Shown in pieces: positions 48,824-59,380 of a stretch of 64,000 bases of DNA. Source of the stretch: Entomortierella parvispora (taxonomy: Eukaryota > Mortierellomycota > Mortierellomycetes > Mortierellales > Mortierellaceae); NCBI GenBank assembly GCA_963573315.1, contig OY752142.1:2170001-2234000 (forward strand), given 5' to 3'. Both the position numbers and the translations under genes were made by a program. The first letter of the stretch is position 1; each line of letters starts with the position of its first letter. Below the pieces are notes generated by a model. It saw nothing but the letters and a program-made list of their open reading frames with translations. It was not told the DNA's origin and searched no databases.

Positions 48824-49942
48824 CATTTCAAGACAAAAAACTCTGGCCGTAGTCAAGATCTGGTTTCTCACACCACATCATTGTTCTTGTTTTCCTTTTT
48901 GGGTTTTCCCAGCATGTTCAACTTGCCCTACACGATTGACGGCAAAAAGCACTCGCAAGCTGGCAAGCCCATCTTTGCGTTTGATTCCAACACCCGATCT
49001 CGTTTCGGCATCATTCCCCGTTACTTTGACGCGACCAAGGACAAGGTCCAATGGTTCGAGACCCTGCCTTGTCATATCTTCCATACCGCCAACTCTTGGG
49101 ACGAACGCGACTCTGAGGGCAACATCGTGGCCGTGTGCATGACCGCCTGTCGCTCTTCCCGATTCATCGCCGAGGTGAATCTCTGGCAACCCACCACACC
49201 CAATGGGTACGGTGGTGGAAAGACCAAAGAAGAATTCGAGACTTCTTACGCGACCCCGGGGTCGGGTCATTACGACCAACAAGATCCTGACGCGCCTTAC
49301 ATGACCTTGTTCCGATTCGATCTCAAGACTGGCAAGACTCAACTCACGACCTTGTCCACCCTCAGCACCGAGTTCCCAATGATCAACTATGATCGTTACA
49401 TGGATCCTGACTTGACGTTTGTCTATGGTGCCACTGTGAACCCCCCAAGTCCCGGAACGGGTCTCAAGTTTAATGGCATTTACAAGAGCAATTACAGTGC
49501 CGTCATCCAACAAAAGCAACAGATGATTGCAAAGAATGAGTCGGTCGGTCAAGGAGAGGGCGCCTGGGAGATTGGAGCGAGTCGGCTTCAAGAGTTGGAA
49601 AGGACGATCACGACCGTCCACAAGTTTGGACCTCATATCTTTGGAAGTGAGCCTCTCTTTGTCTCCAAGAGCAGCCAAGACGGCGGAAGAGGGGAGGAGG
49701 ATGATGGGTATTTGCTCGTTTACACGTACGATGAACGACAGATGGAACAAGGACTGGTCAAGAAGGATATTACTCAGATCACAGAATTGTGGATTTTTGA
49801 CGCCAAAAAGATTGGACCGAATGATGAGCCCGTAGCCAAGGTCAAGATCCCTCGTCGTGTCCCCTATGGATTCCATGGCCTCTGGGTCTCCAAGGAGCAG
49901 ATCCAGGAGAACCAGGACTTGAGGCGCCGGCGCGCGTTGTGA
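47745..49942 (+). CDS. Carotenoid (or stilbene) cleavage oxygenase, RPE65/CCD family
   Basis: Non-haem iron oxygenase with a seven-bladed propeller. Exons 47745-48003, 48095-48519, 48612-48784, 48913-49942; 628 residues. The four iron-binding histidines are visible: TAHPK at the end of exon 2, MTHDF in exon 3, PCHIFHTANSW (first His of the pair, by family position) and YGFHGLW at the C-terminus. Opening motifs ECEVVGTIPETLRGSQYVRTGP and HHWFDGEGMLHGV are typical. An insertion rich in Leu, Phe, Trp and Tyr (about residues 140-180) may form the membrane-dipping patch known in the family. In Mucoromycota related enzymes cleave beta-carotene toward trisporoids; stilbene cleavage is an alternative. 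Substrate not decidable from sequence. Intron 3 opens with T34. Confidence 0.92.
48790..48823. repeat. T34 homopolymer next to a 5' splice site
   Basis: Thirty-four T starting within the GTAAGT donor of intron 3 of the carotenoid oxygenase gene, the longest homopolymer in the window. Confidence 0.9.
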
Positions 49943-50091
49943 GAAGAAGAACCTTTAGCCCCCTATAGTTCTAAGGCACACAGTCAAAAATGAATGAATG
50001 GATGCGATAAAGAAAAAGCAAAATTGCCGAACCAGATTTCTTGTGTTTTATTTGCATTATTATGAGAAGAGACTGATCAGTGGCAGAATCT

Positions 50092-52166
50092 CTACTGCAT
50101 GGCGCTAGGGTCAAAGTGGAAACCACTTTGAGGAGCTTCTGCGGACTGGAAGGTAAAGGCGCCAGTCTGGTTATCAACCTGAGGGGCCAAATCTTCGACG
50201 TCGTCGTCCTCGTCTGCAAAGTATGTGTCGATAATTGAATAGGCTTTTCTGTAAATGTCGATGTTGTCGTGGGCCTGTAGGTTGTGGATCTTCTCCATAC
50301 CGCCGCAATCCTCGATAAAGCTCCCGTATTGGTTGACTCCGTTTGTAAATTCTTTATCCATCTCGCCAACCTTCAAGATGTTCTCCAGGCCATCCAAAGC
50401 AACCTGGATGATCTTGTTGTCCATACAGATCAAGATATCACACAAAGGTTTGATACAGCCTTGGGAGACGAGATATTTGATTTGGTCAGGCTTGTTCAAT
50501 CCGCCAGAGGTAGCGTTTGAGATTGCCCAGCAAGCTTCCTTCTTGGACTTGAAATCTGCGTTTTGCAAAATGTTGATCAGTGGAGGGAAAAGGTTGGCCT
50601 CGATCACACCCTGGATCTGGACACATGTTCCTGCAGTGATATTGGAAATAGTCCAGCATGCTTCCTTGCGGATGTTGTCCTTGGGGCTGGAGAGAAGGGT
50701 CAACAGTGCCTGAAGGGCACCGCAGTTGATAATGACCTGGGTTTGGACATCGTCGCCTGTAACAATGTTTCCAACAGTGCGGAGGGCAGGAGTTTGAACA
50801 GATGCCATGTTGTGCGTCAGAAGCTCAACAAGCCGACGGCAGGCACCCGACTCAATGACCGCCTGGATCTTTTCATTTGCGCCATCCGAAAGGTAAGACA
50901 ATGCCCAGCAAGCATCGATCAACACTTCGTCGTCGTTCGTGTGAATGAGCTTTGAAAGTACTCCAAGAGCGGGTACGATCTAGAAACATTGGAATTTTGT
51001 TAGATTACATGATGCTTACGATAAAGTGGAGCAAGAAAATGAACTGTACTTTGCCAACAACATACCGTGCTCCACTCTGGAGGAGGGTTCTTTCCTCTGC
51101 AAAAGTTGGAGAGAGTCCAGGTGGCGTTCCTGAGCATAGAAATGTCGATGTTGTCGTTGAGAAGAGCCAGGAGGGGCGTCAAGGCGTTGGAGTGAAGGAC
51201 AATGTCACGGAAGCGCGGACTGTCTCCAGCAATGTTGCCCAAGGCCCATACAGCCTAGAAAATATGACGACGAGGGTCAGCATTGAAGCCTTCAAGAATG
51301 GGTCCATGTGATGCTTGATCTCCCCCTGGATTTTTACCTGCTCCCTGACTTCAGGTGTTGGACTGCTCATCAGCTCCACAAAGAGTGGAACAGCTCCACA
51401 CTCGATGACATACTGGGTTTGTGCTGAGGTTCCTGACGCGATGTTGGTCAACGCCCATGCGGCCTCAAACTATGTGCGGAGCAAAGGATGTTAGGATTGA
51501 CCCAAAACACCAACGGCAACTGACAGAAAGATAACAAGATGCCGAAGCCACGTACCTGGACATGTGGAGCAGACAAGAACTCTACAAAGCGCGGGACAAC
51601 TCCACAGCGGATAACCTCATCAATAGGGGGATTACGCTCCTTGGAGAGAAGCTTTCGGAAGCGAATGGTGGCGCCGATTTGGTCATTGGGGTTGTCCGAC
51701 ATGACTCCCTGGATCATGGCTGGGAGCTGCTCATGGAACTATGAAATAACAAAAGGTTTGACCGTCAGCAGACATCGACGACGCTAACATCTCAATCTGT
51801 CCACTCTGTAAACTGGATCGATTCCCTTTCTCAGTTGATTCCTGCACTGCCTTGTTTGGCTCTTTAAATGAGCTTTGCCACCCTGGCTCCATGAATCAGT
51901 TTGTGGAGAATAGCCGCCAAAAACATCAAAAGTCCGTGTCGAGTCTACTCGAGCTGGCTTACCTCGAGGTTGGCAACAGAGACACTCTCGTCTTCAGAGT
52001 CGTCAGAATCGGCAGCGATGGCGAGATTACGACGCTTGGAAAGATTCTCCTCGCGCTTTTGCTTACGGAGCTCGACATTGAGTTCATTGCGGTTGCGTCT
52101 GAGCTCCTCGGGCCTGAAGGCAGTCTTGGCCTTGAAGTTTTGGGAGCGGTGTTCTGGGACAGACAT
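50092..52166 (-). CDS. SRP1: Importin subunit alpha (karyopherin alpha)
   Basis: Adaptor that binds classical nuclear localisation signals and importin beta. Exons (complement): 51964-52166, 51556-51738, 51338-51470, 51066-51254, 50092-50979; 531 residues, the family norm. The importin-beta-binding domain is at residues 1-60, with basic clusters [18 protein letters not shown] and LSKRRN. Ten ARM repeats follow; the NLS-groove Trp-Asn pairs occur in [57 protein letters not shown] and [11 protein letters not shown]. The C-terminal acidic patch [13 protein letters not shown] is also conserved. Convergent with the carotenoid oxygenase, 149 nt between stops. Confidence 0.95.
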
Positions 52167-54092
52167 GATGATGGGATCGGATGGGAGATGGATGGATTGG
52201 ATGGGGAAAGAGAGGGAGAAAAGTCGGCACGGTCAAACAATCAGTCGGTCAGGCAGTCAGTCAATCGGTTAGTCGGTCGGCGAGGAGGTCGTTTTCTGGC
52301 TTGCTTGGCGTAATGAGCACAAAACAACAAGAAAAGGAAAAAAGAAGAAAAAAAAATTCAGTCTGCTGCCCTTTCTCTCTCTGCATTGGGGCTCGAGAGT
52401 GCCTTCGTGTCGCGATTGGCACAGCCGCCGTGCTCGCTCCTCCCTCCCTCACTCCTCTCTAACTCTCCACTCCACTCCACCCCTCCCCACTCCTCCCTTG
52501 CACATGCATGCATTCTTCTGCAGTGCCACCACCCTTACTCCCCACTCACTGCGATGCAGGTTTTGCCGCGTGGCTGGTTGGTTGCCAGTCGGTGGAGTGC
52601 GCGGTCGGTTCGAGACGCGACTTTGACGCGGCTTGGATCAGTTTATGATGCCATCCTTTTTTGACACCAACACCACTTTCCACTTGTACTGGGTCGCTGC
52701 TTATGTCTCTCTTTGAGGCGATAAAGTCCTGACAAAGGAATGGACCTATCCCACCATCTTGGAAATGATGGGACCAGGATGGCGTGTCGCGATTACGCTG
52801 AGGACTCCTTTGGAAAGTTGGGGGGTCTTGTCCAGATCAGCCGAGAGACTCGAAACCTGTGGTTGTTTGTTTGATCTCAACTGGACAGAACACAATCTTA
52901 TTCTGCTCGAAGATGATGCTTACTACTTCTTTCAATACTCGTCATCATCCTCAGGTCATAACAACATCCTGGGACAAGGGACAAGGGACATAAGTCGCAG
53001 CGAGGACGAGGATTTGCACAAGCCATCGTTGGTCCGATAGTGGAATCCTTGTCTCCTACTGGGATAACTACACTAGGTATCTGCAGGTTTACATTCGGGG
53101 TGAATATCAGCTGCGGTCAGAGCTCCTTCGACTGCCCTGACGCTCATGTGGACCGGAGATGGGCAAGCTTTTTGGTCAACCTTCAGGAGGCGTGTTTATT
53201 TGAATTCCAGTTCATGTCGAGAAGATATAAAACGAAACGGGATGCTGGTTCCTGAATGGCAATTCAGCTTCAAAGCTAAGCCCAAGGGTTTCGATCTCTC
53301 TCAAGAGGACCAATTTTGGCTTGAAGACAACGCCATTGTGGGCAGTCAAAGTCTTCATAGTGAGCCTGTTTCTTCCGGTGTATTGGGCGCACAAAACCAC
53401 AGGGGACAGCGATCTGGTGTCTCGGTGTGTTGCCTTCTTTCTCACTCTGGGCTTAATGCCGCCTTCAATTTCAGCCGCGAGACGCAACCCCACCAGTGGC
53501 ACTAGCATTTGTCGCCTGAACGAAGTAGTGGGCGAGTGGACCAGTCTTGAAGCCAGCAGAGAGCAAAGGGAAGGGAGGGACCCTCATCCACGCGTCATCG
53601 TCGCAATCAAGTGTAAAGGGTGAATGTGGTCCTCATTCCTTTTAAGAGGGAAATGTCCTTGACGGTGAGGGCATTGACAAGGACGTCCTCTGGGTGCTCT
53701 TGCTTCTGCTTTTGCTCCTGCTCCTGCTCCTGGCCCTGCTCCTGCACCCTTGTTCCTGGTCAAGCCTGGAGAGAAAGAAAGAAAAGAAAGAAAGAGTAAA
53801 AAACGCCACCGTTTTCCTTCTCCCTTTTTCTCTCCCTTTCATTCTCATTCTCATTCTCTCATTCCTTCATTCTCACGTCCTTGTCCTTCCTTCTTCCTTT
53901 CATCATCATTGCCAGCTCTCCTTGCTTCTTTCCTCCCTTGTCTGAATATATCTCCCTTTTTCCTTGTCCCTCCATCTCTTCATCTTTTTTCCATTTCTCG
54001 GTAAACCCGCCCGTCTCCTTCCTCCTCTCCGCCTTTTATTCATCACTCTTTTTTTCACTCTCCGTTCGACATAGTCCCTGAACCGTGTGCCA
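52167..54092. other. Long gap between importin alpha and the kinase gene
   Basis: 1,926 nt. The left 450 nt hold the importin-alpha 5' region; 52.64-53.51 kb has a candidate decayed gene (listed separately); 53.6-54.09 kb is CT-rich kinase promoter sequence with short TCCTGC and CATTCT repeats. No intact gene is recognised. Confidence 0.5.
52646..53510 (+). pseudogene. Probable decayed protein-coding gene, family unknown
   Basis: Coding-like segments occur in order on the plus strand but in different frames and with stops. First, from an ATG near 52649: PSFFDTNTTFHLYWVAAYVSL, then a TGA, then in the same frame GDKVLTKEWTYPTILEMMGPGWRVAITL and further to DLNWTEHNLILLEDDAYYFFQY. Next, in another frame, SGILVSYWDNYTRYLQVYIRGEYQLRSELL and a stop. 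Last, from about 53140, TGDGQAFWSTFRRRV and EWQFSFKAKPKGFDLSQEDQFWLED. Amino-acid make-up is ordinary rather than repetitive, with many W, Y and F. No intron with normal borders repairs the TGA near 52717. Either a pseudogene or a gene whose exons I could not join; no family name is offered. Confidence 0.4.
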
Positions 54093-57000
54093 ATGGAACG
54101 CATCTCCTCCTCGGGCTCCAACAAGCGACCGAGCAGCATCCACAGTGGATCCGGCACCATGCCCACTTCTCCCGTCGGACTCGTTGCACCCGTCATGTCC
54201 TCCGTCCATGATGACTCGTTCTCCAACAACCCCGAAGACTACGACATCCGCCTTCCCATAGGTAACAGAACACCCCGCTTTCCGCCCCACCGCATTGCTC
54301 TCCGACTGACTCGTCTGGGTTTCTGCCCCTGGCTGTCTCAAATCATGCAGGCCTGGCTGTACCTTTTTACCCTGCTGTTGGCTCTTGCTACGTGCCATTG
54401 TAGCCTTGCAGGGAGACAAAGTGCAACATGGAGGGTGAAGGAATGTGTCAGACGAGCAGCTCTCGTCCTCGGTTTATCCGATTATCACTCTGACAAATAC
54501 ATGTTTTCTTATGTTTATCATCCCGTATGTAGGCTATGGTTCGTCTGCCGTGGTATACAATGCATACTACAAGCCTTTAAACAGGAGGGTGGCGATCAAG
54601 GTCATCGACCTCGACATGTTTGAGCGCAACCAGATTGACGAGCTGAGACGTGAAACCCAGGTTATGGCCTTGTGCAAACACCCTAATGTGTTGCGCGTCA
54701 ACGGAGCATTCGTCATGGATAGCAAGCTCTACATTGTTACACCTTATCTTTCCGCTGGTAAATGCACTCTCGATACTGAACACAGTCATGCACGCGTAAA
54801 AGGAGATTGGAAAAAGGATGACGCCAACTGACCGACTGACCGAGATCTCGCATTGAAAACTCCAAGGTTCGTGTCTTGACATCATGAAGACAGCCTATCC
54901 CGACGGCTTTGACGAAGTCTCGATCGCGACCATCTTGAAACAGGCCTTGCAAGGACTTGACTATCTTCACAAAAACGGACACATTCACAGGTTTGTCAAT
55001 GCTTTGTCAGACTTCGTTGATCCCTCACGGGCTACTGGCACTAATACCCGTACCGCATTCTTTTAATAGAGATGTCAAGGCCGGGAATCTGCTGATGGAT
55101 GACGATGGCTCCGTTCTGCTGGCTGACTTTGGAGTATCATCGTCTCTCATGGAAAACGGAGATAGACGCGGGATGAGAAAGACTTTTGTTGGCACGCCAT
55201 GCTGGATGGCGCCAGAGGTCATGGAGCAGGCTGGATATGACTACAAGGCTGACATCTGGAGCTTCGGTATCACGGCGATTGAGCTAGCCACCGGTCATGC
55301 TCCATTTGCAAAGTACCCGCCCATAAAGGTACATCTCATGTATATGGCGTGTCATGACAGTGTGTCTTATTTGGCTTTATCTAATGCAGCCTTTTTCATC
55401 ACGTCTCTCTCCCTCTGCTCTCTTCATTACAGGTGCTCATGCTAACACTGTCTAATGACCCACCGACTTTGGACCGTGAATCCACGAAGCACCGCTACTC
55501 AAAACTTTTGAAGGAGATGATTGATTGTTGTTTGCAAAAAGATCCTACAAGAAGGTATGTGTTTTTCTCCGAGCTCAAGCATGCCATGATGCACAACACA
55601 CCATACGCCTTCTACTCACAGTTTGTGTTCACCATGGTAGACCTTCTGCTGAAAAGCTGCTGGCTCATTCATTCTTCAAGCAAGCCAAGAAAAAATCACT
55701 TCTTGTCACCGGGCTGCTTCACAATTTGCCTCCCCTGGAACAGAGACCTCCAAAGAGTAAGGGCGGGATGAACAAAGCAGGACATCCACACCAAGCATTG
55801 ACCGTCCTCTAACGTTCAAACTTATCGTATTCTAGAGGCTACACAAAAGATGACTTTACCAGAAAAAGGAGTTTCGTGGAACTTTGATGCAGATGACACA
55901 CCTATTCCCGACCCACCAAAGAGTGAACCCGTTCGTCGTCCCCGTACAGTCACATTTGAACCAACACAAAGACCAATATCAACGGCGACAATGGATTCCA
56001 TTTCTTCGACTGGCGTCCCTGTTTCTGCAGGCGAGTCTGGTTTTATTGACCCCATTCCCCAGGATTCCCGCAATGGAACGCCAAGTACTGCGATTGAAAA
56101 GCCGATCAAGAAGTCTCGTTTTGTCGTAGAGGACTCTGCAAGCCCCTCCATAGCGTCGCCTCCTTCCAGCTACAGTGCAGACATGAGTCCTTCCCCCAGC
56201 GGCGCAATCTCCCCATCGCTCTCGGCCAATAGCGCTGCGGTAGGATCTGTGCACGCGTCTCAGGGACTTCAGGGACTTGGAGTAACTTCCGGTTCGCCTG
56301 CTCCAGAAGCCAACACCCCGGAAGTTAAGAAAGGTCGCTTCAGTGTAAAAGACACTACGCTGAGTATCACATCCCCCTCGCCTTCCAGTATCAGGTCAAT
56401 GGCAAACGACTCCCTCTTGTCGCCATCTCGCAGTTTGTCCTCGTCCCCGGTTGAAGGGGCCGAGGGCGTCCACATGGGTTTGCCACTCGACCTTGCTTCG
56501 ACAGGTAAGAAAAAGTCGACTTTGTTGGTGATGTATAATAGTCTTGGGGGCTAACGAGTCTTCACTCCTGGATTGGGGCTCTAGAGCGAAAATCCAGGTT
56601 TGAGGTGCACCACTCCCATACAACGCAGCCGCTCGCTACTCCAGCCCCCTCGGCAGGCAGCACAGGAATGAGTTCGCCAGTCTTATCAGGAACTATGGCT
56701 CTAGCGCGCGACTCTTCACAGTCCAGGGCTCAAGGAGAGGCCGTGCTTTCAAGGGATAGCTCTGCCACTCGAGTATCTCGGTTTAACGTAGAGGCGAGTC
56801 AACCTTTCCACGAGCCACAACCCGCCGCCACTTCTACGATGACTACTGGCACCCTTGCCAATTCGCAAAGCAAGCGGAGTCGATTTCAAGTTTCGAGTGT
56901 GGATGGCAAATCAATGGATGTCGTCACAGGTAAGATAGTCAAACTAGGACCTTTGCCGGAGCATGATCACTCTGTGTACTAAAATTGCTCGTATGTGGTA

Positions 57001-57386
57001 TAGCCATCGATCCGAGTAGCTCAACTAATTCGACCCCAAGCACCTCACCGTCCGGGTCCTTGTTACGAGGACAAGTGTCAGCCGTTGAAGCTCATTTGGA
57101 CTCACTCTACCGTCAAAACGAGCAGCAACGCGTGATAATCACAGAGCTTTTTGCTGGACTAGGACTGAAAACAGGGTCTAGCTCAAGCTCTTTACCTTTG
57201 TCCAACAAACTGGAAATCAATCATGGAGCCGAGAGTGCTGCACCTGTCACCCCTGCTTCCTCCACAAAGTCAGAACACGGTCAAGGGGATAAGCTACAAG
57301 TTGTATTGCGCGAAAATGAGAGTCTGAGGAGGGATAACGAGGCTTTGAAGCGAGAGCTGGAGCGCTTGCGCCGAGGAGGCAACTAG
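54093..57386 (+). CDS. STE20-type kinase of the OSR1/SPAK (GCK-VI) class with RFxV-rich tail
   Basis: Ser/Thr kinase. Exons 54093-54261, 54533-54757, 54867-54990, 55070-55328, 55433-55554, 55641-55756, 55836-56504, 56585-56929, 57004-57386; 803 residues. Kinase domain at about residues 50-330: Gly loop GYGSSAVVY, catalytic Lys in [26 protein letters not shown]-loop [14 protein letters not shown], then [29 protein letters not shown]. The last motif and [11 protein letters not shown] are hallmarks of OSR1/SPAK. The tail is Ser/Pro-rich and ends in a coiled coil ([21 protein letters not shown]). It contains five spaced R-F-x-V motifs (RFVV, RFSV, RFEV, RFNV, RFQV). No CCT domain like that of animal OSR1 is seen. 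Animal kinases of this class act in osmotic and ion-transport control; the fungal role is not shown by sequence. Confidence 0.88.
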
Positions 57387-57640
57387 GACCCTCTTTCACT
57401 TCATCTTCCCTGCACTGCCGCGATGACTTTGGACACAAAATATTCTAATAAAAAAGAAAGATATAAAAAAGTGCTTTGTGTTGTTCACCGAATTCCTCTC
57501 GCAAATGCAACAGAAATGGCCAGCACCCAGGCTCTTTAGTTTTTCCTTACACTTCTTTCTTACTCAAATCCCTCCTCTTTCGTTCATTCTCCCACGGATT
57601 CATCTCCACTGTGGGCCAGGACTCACTTCAAATAGGCATC

Positions 57641-58021
57641 ATGGCAGACGGAACCTCACTCTCCGTATTGACCTTAAACTGCTGGTAATGACCTGGGGCC
57701 TTTCCTCTTTCAGCTCTCATTGTGGTTACGCACTCATTCATCGATATACTATTTTTCTTACATAAACCTTCCAGGGGCCTCTCTCAGTTTTCAAACGACC
57801 GACTCGGACGCATCAAGGCCATCGGGCGACTCTTGGCCGGCTCTCCTGCCGACTCTGATCATTCTGAAGAGGAACCCCAATCACAGTACGATATTGTGGG
57901 ACTCCAGGAAGTTTGGCACCATAGTGACTTTCTTATCATACAGGAACTTGTGCAGGATGTCCTTCCGTTTGCCAAGCACTGGACCAGTGGACTCTTTGGG
58001 TCTGGACTTGTGGAGTCTTAA
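57641..58021 (+). pseudogene. 5' fragment of a neutral sphingomyelinase / ISC1-like gene
   Basis: Exons 57641-57684 and 57775-58021 give a 96-residue protein matching the start of neutral sphingomyelinases and fungal Isc1: SLSVLTLNCWGLS (with the metal-site Asn), RIKAIGRLL, YDIVGLQEVW (metal-binding Glu) and SGLFGSGLV. The frame then meets TAA at 58019-58021, just where a complete enzyme would go on for 300 or more residues with its catalytic Asp and His. The following sequence is a Gln-rich ORF in another frame. No donor site in the second exon leads to more phosphodiesterase sequence within the window. Read as a truncated gene or rearrangement remnant; a mis-assembly is possible. Confidence 0.65.
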
Positions 58022-58055
58022 CGACAGTGGTGCTGCAGCCAGTCTTGCCAGCTCA

Positions 58056-59348
58056 ATGGCTATGTATCAACAGCAACAGCAAGAGATGACGATGATTATG
58101 CAGCAGCAGCAGATTCAGATCGCTACCATGCATCAGCAACAACAAGCGTATCAGCTCTTGGTCCTTCAGCAACAGCAGCAACATCAGCAACAATTGCAGG
58201 CCATACATTTTCTTCACTCCCGCGGGAACAGCGCCGACGGTTCTTTGGTTGACCAGCACAGTGACGACGACGATGTCCCGTTGGGAGAAAAGCAACAGCA
58301 ATTGAATCAAATACCCCTAGAGCTACCCCAAATGCCTCAGATTCAGATGCCTCAATTACTTCAACTTCCTCAACTTCTTCAGCCTCTTCCACTTCCCCAA
58401 CTTCCTCGGATTCCTCAACTACCTCTTTTTACCCCTCTTTTGGAGGCACCACAGACACCACCATCCTTGGCAGTCCCATCCGCGTTACACTCAACACCCA
58501 TCCCGCAAGTGTCAAGTCCTTCGTTAATCAATTTTCAGTACCCATCATCATCATCTCCAAATCACTCCTTCCACGGCGGCTACTTGGAGCAGTCTTACCA
58601 GCCCATTCCATCATCATCGCCTCTTTTGCACTCGGCCTTAATCCCTGGTCATCCTTCTCCAAATGTGCGCCAAACTACACCGCAGCCACGCCTCGCAGAT
58701 TTCACAGAAGAAGAGGAAGAACGCATGCGCCAGGAGCAGCTAACAGGATCGACTGTGTTCGGAGGCGCCAGTCGCGGAGGAACGAGTCTTTTGACGAGCA
58801 GTTTCCCTGTAGGATACCGAAACAGTATGGGATCCATGAGTTCCTTCGCTCAAAACCATGATGGAGAGATTTCAAGGCCTAACTCTGGAGGAGATTCATT
58901 GATGCCACCCCAGGCAACCGCCATGCTTGGATCCAGTCCGTCGTCCCCCGTCATGTCCACCAGATCGCTGCCATACACCTCACCACATCAACCATTCTAT
59001 CCTGCTCCTGGTCCACCACAAACTTTAATTCATGTTGAGCCCAAGCCCCCACCTCCCCAGACTGGACTTCTGGGAGCCATCTCAGCTATGGAGAGAGAGA
59101 AGAAATTTGCCAAGGAGCATGGAACCAATCAGTTGCAGTATCAGCATCAGCAGTATCAGCAACATTTAGCCATGGAGGCAGAGAAAGAGAGGTGGCTTCA
59201 GGAGCAGAGGCGAATGGTATGGGAGCAGCAGCAGCAGCAGCAGCAGCAACAGCAACAACAGCAGTTTCACCGTCAGCAGCAGCAGTCATACACGTATAAT
59301 GAAGAGGATGATAACCGGCCGCTTGGGACCAGCAGCCCTCTTTATTGA
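58056..59348 (+). CDS. Gln/Pro/Ser-rich protein, function unknown
   Basis: Open frame of about 430 codons from ATG 58056 to the stop at 59346-59348. It stays open upstream to about 57720, where it overlaps the sphingomyelinase fragment in another frame, so the true start is unclear. It starts with Gln/Met/Ile runs, then a Pro-Leu-Gln stretch of PQLPQ type, a Ser/Pro-rich middle, DFTEEEEERMRQEQL, and a more conserved-looking C-terminal helix PPPPQTGLLGAISAMEREKKFAKEHG followed by LAMEAEKERWLQEQRRMVWEQ and a pure Gln run. No known domain is recognised. It may be the 3' part of a gene whose 5' part was replaced by the sphingomyelinase piece. Confidence 0.55.
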   Translation: MAMYQQQQQEMTMIMQQQQIQIATMHQQQQAYQLLVLQQQQQHQQQLQAIHFLHSRGNSADGSLVDQHSDDDDVPLGEKQQQLNQIPLELPQMPQIQMPQLLQLPQLLQPLPLPQLPRIPQLPLFTPLLEAPQTPPSLAVPSALHSTPIPQVSSPSLINFQYPSSSSPNHSFHGGYLEQSYQPIPSSSPLLHSALIPGHPSPNVRQTTPQPRLADFTEEEEERMRQEQLTGSTVFGGASRGGTSLLTSSFPVGYRNSMGSMSSFAQNHDGEISRPNSGGDSLMPPQATAMLGSSPSSPVMSTRSLPYTSPHQPFYPAPGPPQTLIHVEPKPPPPQTGLLGAISAMEREKKFAKEHGTNQLQYQHQQYQQHLAMEAEKERWLQEQRRMVWEQQQQQQQQQQQQQFHRQQQQSYTYNEEDDNRPLGTSSPLY

Positions 59349-59380
59349 TAGCCCTGCAGACACAATGTATTTGCGAAGGT

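Noticed and set aside
48878-49876. 332-codon minus-strand frame
   Set aside because: Mirror of the carotenoid oxygenase coding exon, which has all catalytic residues in the plus frame.
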